Origin: Bugula neritina
Taxonomy: Eukaryota > Bryozoa > Gymnolaemata > Cheilostomatida > Bugulidae
Assembly (NCBI GenBank): GCA_964035545.1
Contig: OZ037766.1
Location: 5,557,722-5,621,721, forward strand
Direction of reading: 5' to 3'
Length of the DNA stretch: 64,000 nt
Below are positions 50,757-63,788 of this stretch, in pieces (position 1 is the stretch's first letter; every line of letters begins with the position of its first letter). The notes below the pieces were generated by a model. The model did no database searches and was not told the origin of the DNA. It saw only the letters and a program-made list of their open reading frames with translations. The translations under genes and the position numbers were made by a program.

Positions 50757-52282
50757 AAGTGCTCTCCCCCCCTACTTCCCCAAGCAGGCCTGACAAGTAC
50801 CAGGTAATCAGCTGGCATGAAATGCCTGCATGCTAGTAGCTGCATAGGCTTGCATCTATTATTATATACTACTTATCAGTAATAAATAGCAGTGCTCTGG
50901 GTATCATATTTATGGCATGCCTATAACAATAATTAGCAGTTTTTGCAAAGCCTAGTATTGACTGGAACTTAACATCTATTTCATTCAACTCGGACAATAG
51001 CAATAATTAAACACAATGGTCAATATACGCACACCCACTTGCTTACAAATAGTAAATATGTATGAAATATGTCTTAAGGCAATACTACAGCTGCTTTTTA
51101 AGAATCAAATTACTCAACCCATATAGGTGTTGAAGTGGCAAAAGTTTTCACTATCAACAATTAAAATTATTTATACAACTATATGAAAACCTGTGCTAAT
51201 GTTTTCGACATATCTCATTGTTATGTGGCGGAAGTTGGACTAACCTTTACTGGACAACATCTCCCCATCATCATTATGATAATTGGGCAGTAAAACATGA
51301 CTGCAAGGGTAGTTACTTGCTTGCTTTCTATTAATCGCAATCCATAAATTTTAGATGACATTGCATGATTTATTGCTTCACCCCTGAAAGGGTACTACAG
51401 TTAATAGGCAAGAAACCACTTTTTGTAATCAGTCGCCTGAAAGTAAGATTAATTGCATTGTCTATGTACAAAAAGGCAGTTTGTGTATATTGAACTGTCA
51501 ATTTGTTTAGGGCTGAAATGCCTGTTCTGAGAGTTTTTTCCAGACTGCATCACTTTTGCACCTGCACTGTATGTTTAGAAAAGTATGCTAAATCATTCAA
51601 TATAATTTCTGAAATATACTATTGAATTTTGGTAGTTATTACTTATTAACTAGTTATTTTGCAGCTAGTGTAATTAGGCATGCAGTATTGTTGGGTTATG
51701 TTGTTCCATTAGGTGATGCTGAAAATTATCAAATTGAGTATGAGTTATGGTATAAACTGATATATTATATTGTATATAACTTTATGTTTACTGCTGTTAA
51801 AAGTGTACAATGTAAGTTGCAACCCTGCAGGTTATTTCCAAAAGGAGGCCGAACTAATTCAGTTAATTTACTAGTTGGTTGCCCTTAAAGGGGTAGAGAA
51901 GTTGGTTGCCCTATGCAACAGTGAAAACTATTAGCTGTGGTCAAAATAGCTTAGGGCCTTTTGTGGTTGCTTAGTCAATCTACTGAAAGCCAACGCGCTG
52001 CATCAAACTTGCACAGGGAGAAATCAGCTGATTGAAACCACGTAGGTATGCGTGCGTGATAATTAGGGATGCGAAGGCGTGGTTTCTAAAAGCCATTGAT
52101 ACCATTGGCTGAACAGTGACGTTGTAAACAAATCTTTCAGCTGTGCGAGTCATATCGCTTGGAAAGTCCCAGAAGCTAAGTTCAGTCGGAAATCGCGATA
52201 TTATTTTTTCTCGCCTTTAGTTTACTATCATCTGACCTTTTAGTTGAAAACCTGCTGTAGGGAAATCAAAACCAACTTTAGA

Positions 52283-55200
52283 ATGGCTGAGTTAGGTCTT
52301 TCTACATCCAGTTCCAATACTGACACAGTTTCTGTTGCAAATGAAATTATACGTGATGCGCCTCCAGCTGATAACAATCGCGGTGACCTTGAAAGTTTAG
52401 AGCCACCAAACCCCAAGAAAATGAGAATTAATGAGCCATCAATTGAAAGTATATGTTGTTTAGAAGACAGACTGACTGGAATTCTATGTTGCACCGTGTG
52501 CTTAGACCTCCCGACTGTTGCCATGTTCCAGGTACTAAGAGTGAGGCAGTAAACTAAATCAAACTTTCAATTATTATTCTACTCGATAATGTTTCACTAA
52601 TCTCTAATTCACTATGAATATCAGTATGAGTATTACTGCCAAGCAAAATTAAAAAATAGCCTGATTTTAGATTTTCTTTTTAATTTTGGTCATCGTTATC
52701 ATAGTTTCTTCTTTTTTAAACCTTAAAAATTGAAAATAATAAAATCCTAATACTAATAGTATTAATATACTATTATTATTAACTGTTATTGTTATATCAA
52801 TATGAATATATTTTACTCGGAGCTGTTATAAAAATATGCTCTACTTGGACCTATCATGTGAAAACTTAGCAGTTCTGATGTTGAAGGTTAACTTAGTTAA
52901 TTTGGAAATCACAAATTTGGGTTAGAATCAGAAAAGGCACTTTCTGAGGTAGGAAAGTTGCACAAAATTTAGTTATTCATCATAACTCTATTTTTTTCTG
53001 AATAAGTAGAATTTTTTACAGGTATCACTTTAAATATTCTTTATCAATGATTCAAATTGAATTTAGTTACATTTACCCCACAAATTGTTTCGTATAAATA
53101 AATTGTAAACTCAAATAGCAGCAATGTATTGGTATTTTGTTTTTTTAAAAAAACTAATCAAAAATTTTCAAATTACTTTGAAGAGCTTTGTACTGCTATT
53201 ACTAATACTGTTGAGTAGTATTACTAAAATTAGTTACTACTTACTACAGGTACTTATCTAGTTCAAAAATAATGGCTTGGAAAGCAGCTGATGAATGCAC
53301 AAGATATTTGGCACTAGTCCAATAATTGCATATTTTATTTGCTTGCATAATTAAATCACAACTCAGTGCAAAAATTCCGTACTCAAAACATACTATTCTT
53401 ACTAAGCATGAAAAGGTTTTGGGTGATTCTTAATAACATTCAAGCCTCATTCCTAAGCAGTCCAAAGCATAAAAGCTAGCTCCAGAACTTCTTGGGGGTA
53501 AAGTTGGCGAATGGAATAATCTATGCTTGAAGTTTTATAATGTCTTTTTCTAATGCAACAAAACGCCTATGGCTTATATGAAGTAGACCTATTGAATTTC
53601 CATATGATTGCTTGATTAAATTTTTGTTCAAGGCAATCAATGACACTATTTTGGGGAATAAATAGAGACTAAGAGAAAATATGCACATCATCAAATGACA
53701 CATTCACCAGAGTTTCTCATGTCAGTTTGACTGCAACCAGTTTGAGTCTTGAAAACAGACCAAGGATCAAATTAATCAGTCTAAACCAGTATGTTCAATC
53801 AATGGAAAACACTAGGTAGATCGTAAAAGGTAGAAAAAGTAGGCTACCTGTAGTAACTTGCATAGTGTTTCTAAAAACAGCAAGTTACTAGTAAAAGGAT
53901 AAACTGCGACTAGTGCTATCAGTACTTGTGTTGATTAATCCTAATCATCATTTCCAAGCATCAGCAGGGCAAGATGGTGTAATATGGTATTTTAATACAA
54001 AATTATAAACTGTGCTAGTATTATCAGCCTAAAGACAACAACGAAGATCTCGTAACTAATGATGTATGCTTTTTACACTCCAGTTATGATTAAAAGTGAA
54101 TGTGTTTATTATTAATTGCTAATAAACTAGCATTCATTAAATTTCTTTTTGAAAAATAAAATTGCTAAAAAGGCCACCTTCTTTTAAACAAAAATTTCTT
54201 TATACAGCTGAAAGCATTTTTTCACAATTTATTTTATGGCACTAAAACTAAAAAAACCTGCAATTGGTCAAAGGTAAAATGCTAGATTTTCAATTAGGTG
54301 AAGCAGATGAAACTTGGACTTTGGCCTTTGGCCGTTCAAACTTTAAGGTGCAACAGGATCCCTTGAGAAGGCCTTAGCCCTAGGGCTGTTCGTGAATGAA
54401 AGCTCCCTTAGCCTATAAATAGTACTATTTTAAGTTGGTTGGTTAGCAGTTATATTTCTTTGAGCTCAACTAAATATAAATAAGAGGAAACTTGTAGCAA
54501 TTTAATTGGCCAAAAATGATAATAAAAATATGTGGTATAAGTTGTTTTATTTTTGACATCGAGACTTGACCTGCCAAGTTTCTATCAAAAATAAAAAACA
54601 TGCGCTATTCATTTTTAATTTCTTTCTCTATGTTGAAACTTGTAGAAATTAGAACATTCTACATGAAGGTTTATTGTGTTGCAGTGTATGAATGGACACT
54701 TGATGTGTGCCGGTTGTCATGCTCATTTGATTGCCGATAGTCGACTGCGGGATGAGAATGCGACTTGTCCCAACTGTCGGTGTGATATTCGGGAGAACTC
54801 TTGTGTAAGAAACCTGGCTGTGGAGAAAGCTTTAAGTGAGCTGCCAACTGACTGCATTTTCTGCCAAACAAAGTTTCCACGAAATCAAATTGAAGCTCAT
54901 CAAAATTCTGTTTGTAAAGAAAGGTATTAAATTCAAATATGTGATTGTCTTGTTTCTAAATAAATTATAGAAAAATTCTAAATGTAAAAATAATCCAATA
55001 TTGCTTGCTTGATAACCTAGTGTCATAGATAACCTCACAAGTAAAGCTGTTCTATAAATTAAAACAAAAAAATAAAAAATAGTTTGAAGTATGTTTTGAG
55101 TTCACAAATGAAAAAAAATTTAAAATTATTCAAAAAAACTATTGGACTAGCTAAAGTTGCATTTTTTTTCCTAAAAGGCTTTTTTGTGTAGAGAAGCATA

Positions 55201-56068
55201 TTTTTACTGGTATGTTTTCCTGTGTTGTAGAATAAGTAGCTGCCAGTATGAGAAAATAGGATGCTCGTGGAAGGGCCCGTTTCATGAGTTGTCCACACAT
55301 GAAGCCGGATGCGCTCATCCAAAAAAGCCAGGGAGTGAACTTATGGAATACATTACGGCAATCAATGCCAAGAACCATAATGAGTTGACGTTGTTCAGAA
55401 ATATTTTTGATCTCCTTTCATTCCAGAGGATAGCCCAGTCAGGTAACTCTAATAGTTCTCGTGGTCATCTGTTCTGGCTCACTACATCTTTTCAACTTGT
55501 AATAAATCTCATTTCTCATCATTCACCTTTTTACTGCTGAAAGGTTTAATAATTTCATTTCATTTTTAAATATTAGCTATTCATTGGATGTTGTAAACAG
55601 ACATGTATCTTTTCCTTTTACACCAAAGAGCATTTGGCATGATGAATTGGCTGTTGAGTGTTTACTGTTGCAGATCCTCAGTTGAAACCTTACCGTACTG
55701 ATGACTTTGTCACCAAACTATATTATGAGTCAGCCAGGTTTTCTGCTTTTGGCTGCCAGTGGGTGATGAAGGCTACAATCAGTGAAGAGGTTAAAGACCC
55801 AACTATGGTGTCCGAGAGAAACATCAATTACTCTCTCATTCTCAAGAGCCGTTCTAGCAACCCCCTTGACTTGCATTACCTTGTCTTACGTGGTCCCCAC
55901 TCTAATTACAAGCTGAAACCTGTTATATACAGACACGAGTTTACTCCTGACACTGCTGAAGCTCCCAGTCGGCGTTTGCATGTCACAGACTCTATCGAGT
56001 GTAACAGAATACTGTCCCACCGTGTTATCAACCTCAGAATCCTTATGTTCCAGGTATCAAAAGACTGA
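52283..56068 (+). CDS. ZFTRAF1: ZFTRAF1/CYHR1, RING plus TRAF-type zinc-finger protein
   Basis: Four exons: 52283-52531, 54685-54923, 55231-55442 and 55674-56068, giving 364 aa. The first roughly 60 residues are low complexity (Ser/Asp/Pro). The RING begins with [10 protein letters not shown] (C70, C73) and continues [11 protein letters not shown] and TCPNCRCDI across the exon 1-2 junction. A TRAF-type zinc finger follows ([20 protein letters not shown], then [20 protein letters not shown]). The conserved C-terminal domain begins [20 protein letters not shown] and ends NLRILMFQ, where human has NLRLFLFQIQK. The human protein (cysteine/histidine-rich 1) is described as binding galectin-3, and its RING suggests ubiquitin ligase activity; neither can be tested here. 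AATAAA lies at 56787. The final VSKD comes from reading through a good donor. Confidence 0.94.
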
Positions 56069-56287
56069 CTTTAGAAAGTCTTCTTTTAGTGCTCGACTTT
56101 TTAGCTGATTGGCTTCATGCCTTTTTTGGCCAGTTCCTATATGCTGTATTCCTTGTCTAATTTACAAATATTCTGAAATGAAAAGTAATTACTATTTTGT
56201 GATTATTGAGAATTGTGTTCACTACACTATTTCATTATTTTACTCACCATATGATTGTAATATTTACGTGCTTTTTACCTTTTTTAG

Positions 56288-56371
56288 AGCTTCTTGAGTG
56301 GTAAAGATAGTAACTTTACATACAGCTTTAGCAGTTCAAATAGTAGTGATATCAGTTACTCTCCTAGGTAA
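56288..56371 (+). CDS. ZFTRAF1: possible alternative last coding exon of ZFTRAF1
   Basis: If the donor TTCCAG|GTATCA at 56053/56054 is used, a strong acceptor (CTTTTTACCTTTTTTAG) joins in phase to SFLSGKDSNFTY, a Ser-rich tail and a stop: 27 residues replacing VSKD. Frame and splice sites fit, but only transcript data can decide between the two ends. Confidence 0.5.
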   Translation, partial: SFLSGKDSNFTYSFSSSNSSDISYSPR

Positions 56372-57286
56372 CAATTGTATTTATTGCTGAGGTGGGAATA
56401 CTCATTTTTGATTATAAACATTATGCTTTAGAAACAATTATGAACAATATAGTATGTGTTTTTTAAGTAAAAAGCAGTGTGAATATTTTTTCTTTTAATT
56501 TTGTCAATTTTACTTCAAATCATGTACATGGGTCAGCTAGTCATTGCAAGTCTTCAAATCAAATTGGTTAACAATAATAATTTGAATTCGAAATTTTAAA
56601 GTTTATACATTCTAATATAATTTCTTTTTCTGACAACCTAATTTTTTTCAGTGACTTGGAGTGACTATGTTTGAGTCAAAACTAATTATTAATTGTAAAA
56701 TGCTTTTAGTGTACTTCTGGCTTTTTTCAACATATATTTATTGCATAATAGTATGATTTGTGTGCTTGAGCTGTTGCAAGGCAATTAATAAACAATTATT
56801 TTATTCATGTTTCAAAGACCTATCTTTATATGTTTCAAACAATTTTTTCAACAACTTGACAAAATCTGAAAAAACTGAAGCTTTAGATCTTTAGAATTAG
56901 TTTGACTTTAGATAGATATTTTTGAAAACTTGACTATAATTCACAGTTGAATTAAAATTCCTTTTTCCTGGATTTTGCATACAAGCATTACTGAAAGTGA
57001 TGGAAGGTTTAAGCAGCATCGGCATGTAATTTAATTACTTTTTTGGCTCTAAACATGTTAAGTTTGCAAAGTAAGTCGTTGTGCTCTTTGAAGCACCACT
57101 CAGTGTTAATTGCTGTTAATATCCTCCCAACAACTTAGAGTAACGCCGCTGTGAACACCAGTCAAGTGTGTTTCACTGGTGTTGTCCAGCAACCAATGTA
57201 CCTGAAGAGTGTGTAGCTTGCCGACTTAAGTTTATCCAAGTCAACTGCCATTTGAAGTAACGAGCACTAGCGGTAGTGTCAGCAAC
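56372..57286. other. intergenic region, ZFTRAF1 3' UTR and next promoter
   Basis: AT-rich DNA with AATAAA at 56787-56792, likely ending ZFTRAF1 transcripts. No other feature was recognised. Confidence 0.55.
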
Positions 57287-60200
57287 ATGTGCTGTGCTCT
57301 ACTCTCTCTACTTATTGTAACTTCACAGTATTTATGCCTTAGAAGTGAATATATTGACCAAGGTAACATTACAACTTACACAAAAAAGCTTATACCATAT
57401 ATGTTTAAAGTTGTGCGTCTGTGGGTGAAATCTGCAGTGATCAAATGTGACGTTTGGCTTTAAAATTCTGATTGTTTTGAAATGTTAGTTAAAATTGCCT
57501 ACGTATTTAAAGAGCCAAACAATTAACAATGAGTATAATTTTAAAATTTGAATGCATTCAACTGCTCCTATTTCTCATGTTATAGAAAATCTGCTTTATA
57601 CGAATTTCTCAAGACCTGAAAATTTAAAGTATAAACTATACAGCCCAACTGTCTTTTTTGCAGCAAATTGAGATAGCAATACTTTTTTAATTAAGTTAGT
57701 CTGAGAATGTAACTTAACCTAAAACAGTACTTGCATTAGGTTTTACGAACTAGAATTTAATTATAAGCAAACCAGCTTATTATCTAACTTTTTGGTTGCA
57801 GTAAAGTTGAAAGTAAGCCAAATATTAGTCAGTCTAATTTATCTGAGTGCTTTCAATTGGCTGATAATTTGAACAAGTTGAGACAAGGTGTCTGTTATAA
57901 AACTTGCTGATTAGTATATAAGATATATAAATATAACTGGTAAATTGATAGCAGATAGCAAAGCATCATTGCCCGATTATCCCCACAATTGCTGTGTTCT
58001 ACTGTTGTATGTGTAGTTATAAAATGAAATTAAAAAAGCCTATGTTCTAAAAGAGAAAAGTAGAAAAAAATTCTTTTTTCACTAGATTCTGAAGAGTTTA
58101 GGCTATATTGGAACTTTTTAGCTACTGAGCATGGATGTATTTTTTCTTCTGTTTTGCTAGCCTACTTTCTGAATGGGATGTGTAATCAGATGAGGGACCC
58201 CCTCCACTCCCTCACACTCCGTCTGATTGAAAGATCTGACTTGGAAGCAGGTGAATATCACGTACCAACTTCAGATGTTGATTGCTACATCACATTTGTC
58301 AGGTAGGAGTAAAGTTATTTATGCATGTAATTGTACATGTATACTCTCCCTGTCACAGCCAATATTGCATGTTATTACTTAGACTTCCCTGCAATCACAC
58401 TGAAAAAGCAGCAAGAGTTATCAGCACTACAAAAAATATAATGGCTATAAACAAAGTTGTAAGACACAATGTAATATGCATACAATATAACTAGGACAGC
58501 ATAAGTTACATACTGGAAAATACTATACTACTTGCTGTATATTTATATACCCGGTTTTGGTGAAAAAAATAAATTACAGCATAGTATGTAAACGTGAAGT
58601 AGTGTATCATGAGCTATTATTATGAATAGTTATACTTGTTTGGGTGTGTTGAAACTAGGTTAAGTTTTTCAGTGATTTACTGGATTCTGATAGTTTATAA
58701 TCAAATAATATAGTAGTAGTTTAATAATTCAAAGCAATAACATATGTTTGAACTATTCTGCTTTTCAAATGGTATTTACATAAATTAAAACAGTCAATTA
58801 GTACAGTATCATGTTGCATTGTATATATTTCATTATGTACATATTATCGCACCATATGTTATTAAAAGTACAATATTTTAATATATCTTTATGTATAAAT
58901 TTTTGTCTTGAATTGATTACTTGTTATTTTAGCCCAACTTTCTCTGACTCATTAACGAGGAAGATTTCGATTAAAAGTCGTGATGGATTCTTCAACATAG
59001 AAAATCCGTTTACTTGTATGGAGAGTGAAAACAATGACATTTCAAACTGTGCTGAAACTAATGCCTATATACAGGTTTAAAGATGAAGTACACTATAATG
59101 TGAAATACGAACGTTACTTACTTGTGGCCATAGGTTATGTTGTTAAGTTGATCTGTTTGTTATGCCTTGTCATGTGTACTAAGTATTACAGCATTTCATT
59201 ATAATTATCAAGTTTCAAAATAATTTCCTTATGAGAAGGCAATTTAAAATAGATGGTTTTGCTAGGAGGTTCCCATCTTGCTTATTAGGTGTTTTATGGA
59301 GACGGCAGGAGCAAGCCTATGCAGTTTGTTGGCACATACTGTGGATCTGAGGCTATAGGGTACTTGGAGGCACCTGCTGAATACACTTCTGTCACAATAC
59401 GACTTGTCATCAAGTCTGAAAGTCTTACTACAACTCCAACAAACAACGTAACCATGACAACAGAGAATGGTTTATTCAATGTCACTGCTACCAATGTTAC
59501 AGAAAGTAACATAACCACGAGTACACTGAACATTTCTAATACTACACCAGGTAATATACCAGGTCATGGTACACAAGCTATGCTTCAGAATAGAAATACT
59601 ATCAAAGCTCTTCCATGTTTAGTTTTGTTGCTGAAAGACATTTTGAATATCATGTCAGTTAAGGCAAAAAGTGATATTTCGTGGCATGCATGTGAAATGT
59701 GTATTTCTATCAGTTTACAACTATAAAACACTTTACATTTATAAATAGCTTACATTGAATAATTAGTTGGCTATTGTGATATCACACTTCACAAAATAAA
59801 TGACAGTCTAGTATTGTAAATACAGCAACTAAAAAGTATTCTTTTTGACACTAGGGCATCATGGGAAGTATAACTGCACACGTTTTAAAATTTCTTCTGC
59901 TGGTTGTTACTGCAGTCTTGTTGTCACCTTATTATATAACCAGAAAAATAATGGTTTGTTTATTTTGTTTTACTTTTAGACATAATCAATTTCACCACAT
60001 CTCTTGACACCACAAGAAATGATACAAATATTTCTACTTGTGGGACAAACTTCACAATAGACATCACCATGTTTATTGTTGGTGAATAATTAGATAATGT
60101 AATATTATAGACAGTTTGTCCATGACTAAACAATATATGCCATTTTTTATTACGTGTTTAAGTAATATTGCATTTTTATTATCTGTTCATTGCGGATACT

Positions 60201-62819
60201 TTTAGTAGCAAATATTTCAAAAACATATTTTATAAAGCAATTCAGATTTACGCTACAACAAGCCACACTCTTCTAGTTGATAAATTTTAGCAATAAAAAT
60301 ATTGCACAATTACAGACTGTAGTTATAATATTGAAATATCCTTTTATGCATTTACTAGCTGATTAATTTGCTAATTAGGAGACTGCAATCAGGACGGACC
60401 TGAGAACAATGATGAACAGTTTTACTGCGAAGACGAGGACAAGTGTATCTCTGATCATCTAAGATGCGATGCGTATCTTGCCAACAACTGTGGAGACTAT
60501 ATGGATAACTTCATAGGTGAACCAGCCTACTGTGGCACTGAACCTGATCCACCTAAAGATAAGCGTAAGTTACGTGTGATCAAAAAATTTTGAACTTGGC
60601 TGTAACAGATTGTGATCAATGGATATCGTTATTCTCATCACTTTGAAGTAAAAAAATCAGGTACCTCCCACTTTTTATTTTTTGATGCTTTACCTTTTAA
60701 TAATAGTTTCTGACATTTTAGGTTGCAAAATAGAAGTAAGCATATAGGTTTTTGACTGATTATCATTGATTGTTATCGATTTACTTATTGGTTTACTGTA
60801 TACTTATTGTGGTCAATCATTAAATAATCATTCAGCCAGTTTTATTCTAGGTTTTAAAAACTTGTCTAATAATCTGGGATGTTTCCATCAATATAGCTTC
60901 CAGTACTGTTTCTACTAATGTGGGTGGTTGTAATATAACAAAAATTGTAAAGTTTATGATAGTACCACTGGAAATAGGTCATTATTTTCATATATTTTTG
61001 AGTAACAATTGATTATGCTTGCTTTTACATTCTTTCGAAAGCACTTTTTGCCATTCAATTGTTTTGTAAAACACACATTTCCCTTTCTGTCTTGCATATG
61101 CCGTATGCAGTAAAATATCTAGTCTTCTGCTGATTTCCATAAATAGTGTGGACTATTTGATTAATTCATGAATAATTCCTCTAACTACTCTGTGGCAACT
61201 AATTTGTTTATCATACCCCCCCCTTCTTCTTGTGAAGCTTCAAAGTACTTATTACTAAAGTATGATAAAATTCTAAAATCACTAAACTGAAGCAATGTAT
61301 GCATATGGCATGTGTTATAAAGTAAACCTGCATCACGTGCTTATTAGTGTGCTTTTAAAGGTGTGCACAGTGGTTGGAAAACTTCTCAATAAACTTTTAA
61401 TAATTGATAGTGAAATGGAGATAACTGGAAAAAAAACCTGGATACAGAAGTTGGATAATCAAGACAAATTGGAATCTACCATAGTACTATGGTTTTAATC
61501 ATTTTTTGCCAAATTCATTTTCAGAGTTACTGTAGTTAAATTCCCAAAACATGGTACATTTATTTAATATATCATATTATTTAATCTATTAAAATATGCT
61601 ATTTTTATCTTTATCTTCATTATTACAAAGTCGACATAGTCAGTGATATTATCATTACTATCTATGTATATACAGTGAAATGGCTGTGGCTGATAATCCT
61701 GTTGGCGGTGCTGTCTGCTATGGCCCTGCTCTACTGGTGCTGCTGGAGACCCGGCTGGCTGCCGTGGAGGCTCGGCTGCCTCAGGAACTGCTGCTACGAC
61801 ACTTGCTGCCTCAAATGCTCCACTAAATGCAACTCCTGCTGCTGCAAGTCCTGCGCTAGCTCTGCTGCTGCCAAGGAACAAAGTGGTGCAAATACATCTG
61901 ACACTGAAAACCTGGGAGGTATGAGTGTGCTAATAATAGAAATTACACAAGCAAATGTATACATGTGTTAGAGTTGTCTTCTCCAATAACTCTGTATTGA
62001 AGCTCTTCCATAGATTTCCACAATTACGATTATATAAACAAATGACTATTATATTATTAAAGTTGGATTACACATAATGTAACTGCTTCCTATATTATAC
62101 TATTAAGCAAAGCTGCATATCCATCATATAACAATACTGCAGTTATATAATGATACTGATAGTTGTATTGACTGGAATACAAAGCTGTAGCAGGTGTCGT
62201 TGAAAAAAATATACCAGTAAAACTACCTTGCTTAGCTTTTAAGTATGTTTTGCTATTTTCCTATGCTATGCTGTATTTCAAACAATTACAACACTTACAT
62301 AGCCAGGTGAGAGTCTGCATCCCATTGCATGAAAACAGTATGATGCAACTTATGTTAATTTGATTTTCAACAAATCTTCAAACACCTTTTCCTCTGCCGC
62401 CCCCCCTTCCGACAATCACCTATGTTATAGCCTAAGAATCTTGTGAATTTTAAGGTTATGGACAAAGGGTAACAAAGGACAGAGCTGATAAGCATACTAA
62501 GAAAAAGAAAAGAAACCCACAGAACAAATTATGCTGCTGCTTACCAACTAAAGGTAAATGTTTAGCAAATGTGTAGCATAACGCCTAAAGTACAATTCTC
62601 TTCGGATATTATCAGTCAAATTGTTGCCACACAGCATACAGTTGATTATTAGCCCAAATAATGCATTGAAAAGCACTAATATATTTCTAAATTGTTTCAG
62701 TAAATGATGAATTTGAAGCTCGAACAAGTGAACAGCTCAATGATAAAGGTGACTCGACAAGTGACTGGGAACAATATTTTAGTAGCGGAGGGCTACACAT
62801 GAGAAGATATCGATACTGA
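57287..62819 (+). CDS. unrecognised single-span surface protein: CUB-like, LDLa, Cys-rich juxtamembrane
   Basis: Nine exons: 57287-57362, 58161-58302, 58933-59074, 59289-59550, 59980-60081, 60379-60564, 61676-61918, 62455-62553, 62701-62819. All phases agree, giving 456 aa. Residues 1 to about 17 are a hydrophobic signal peptide. About 27-150 is a divergent CUB-like domain (IQVFYGDGRSKPMQFVGTYC resembles the CUB YDG...FCG core). About 150-240 is a Thr/Asn linker with many N-glycosylation sequons. An LDL-receptor class A repeat has six Cys (244, 258, 264, 271, 279, 293). A membrane span lies at about 306-324, and 13 Cys follow within about 40 residues. The tail has KKKKR and CCC motifs and ends MRRYRY. 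I do not recognise a family. A surface receptor or co-receptor is an inference. No kinase or other enzyme domain is seen. Confidence 0.85.
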
Positions 62820-63788
62820 TTAGGTTTTGGAGTTATCTTCCTTTGCCATATCATCATACTTTACAAAAATAATTATTTATACTTCATGAACTACAAGTAG
62901 ATGAAATGACAGCATAGTTTACTTCTAATCTCACTTCTATTCCCTCTTGTCTGTTTTAAGCAGGTCACACAGTTTAGAAATGCACACGTCAAGAAAAAAG
63001 CATATAATTATATAATTTTTGAAAATTCATGGATGATATAAGATATATAGATAGCACTTGATATTGTAAATTTAAATGAAGTCAATCGTTTAACACCTTT
63101 ACTATTGGTATCATTGAGAAAGCTTGAGGTTTACTTATAATACTAATAGACATGAGAAAATGCAATAGTAGCATTTCTTATAGAGAAAAATTTTATTGTG
63201 GAAGCCTAGATGAAATTTCAATAATATTGTCTGTTTAAGATTTTTATAACATAGAATAGAATTTATTTTTATATTGCAAATATTTTATGTTAGAGAGATT
63301 AAGTAATTCCCAAACTTTCCACTACCCAATTGCTAGGTGTTAGATGGCTTAGTGGATAAAAATAATGACAATAGTTAGATTTTTATAAAAATAAATTAGA
63401 TAATAAAACCAGCTTTATAATAAAAGCTAGCTGCTGTTTGGCACCAACTATTGCAAGTAAAAAGAGTACAGAAATATTTATTACATAACACATAGCACTT
63501 AGAAGATATGGTGCTATGCACTATAATATTATATATGCATCAATATCAATAAATGAATTTTATATAATAACTGTTGATAGACATTGCCACCCATTGATTA
63601 GCAAACCAGCTGATTATGCAGTGTCATTCAAGCATAACAATATTAAGACAAAAAGTAAGCTAAGAAATCAATGGCCAATTGCCTGAAGGTTTCTTGAGTG
63701 CTGCCTCAAGCTACCCAATATTCTGTTAGTTATCATACACTTTATAAATTAATCATATATCGGAAGTTATGATGCGCAGCAAAGACAT
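62820..63788. other. intergenic region between convergent genes
   Basis: AT-rich DNA with several AATAAA hexamers (for example near 63402 and 63547) that could end the CUB/LDLa transcript. I see nothing else. Confidence 0.55.

Larger units (their letters stand above)
49180..52282. other. intergenic region between COPS5 and ZFTRAF1
   Basis: It holds the likely COPS5 3' UTR, an (ACT)n region, a 21-base minisatellite, a second foldback MITE and AT-rich single-copy DNA. An inverted GAAACCACG/CGTGGTTTC pair near 52035-52085 precedes the ZFTRAF1 start. No gene was recognised. Confidence 0.55.

Noticed and set aside
63340..63370. tRNA-like TGGCTTAGTGGATA
   Set aside because: Only a box A-like fragment is present, with no box B and no SINE body.
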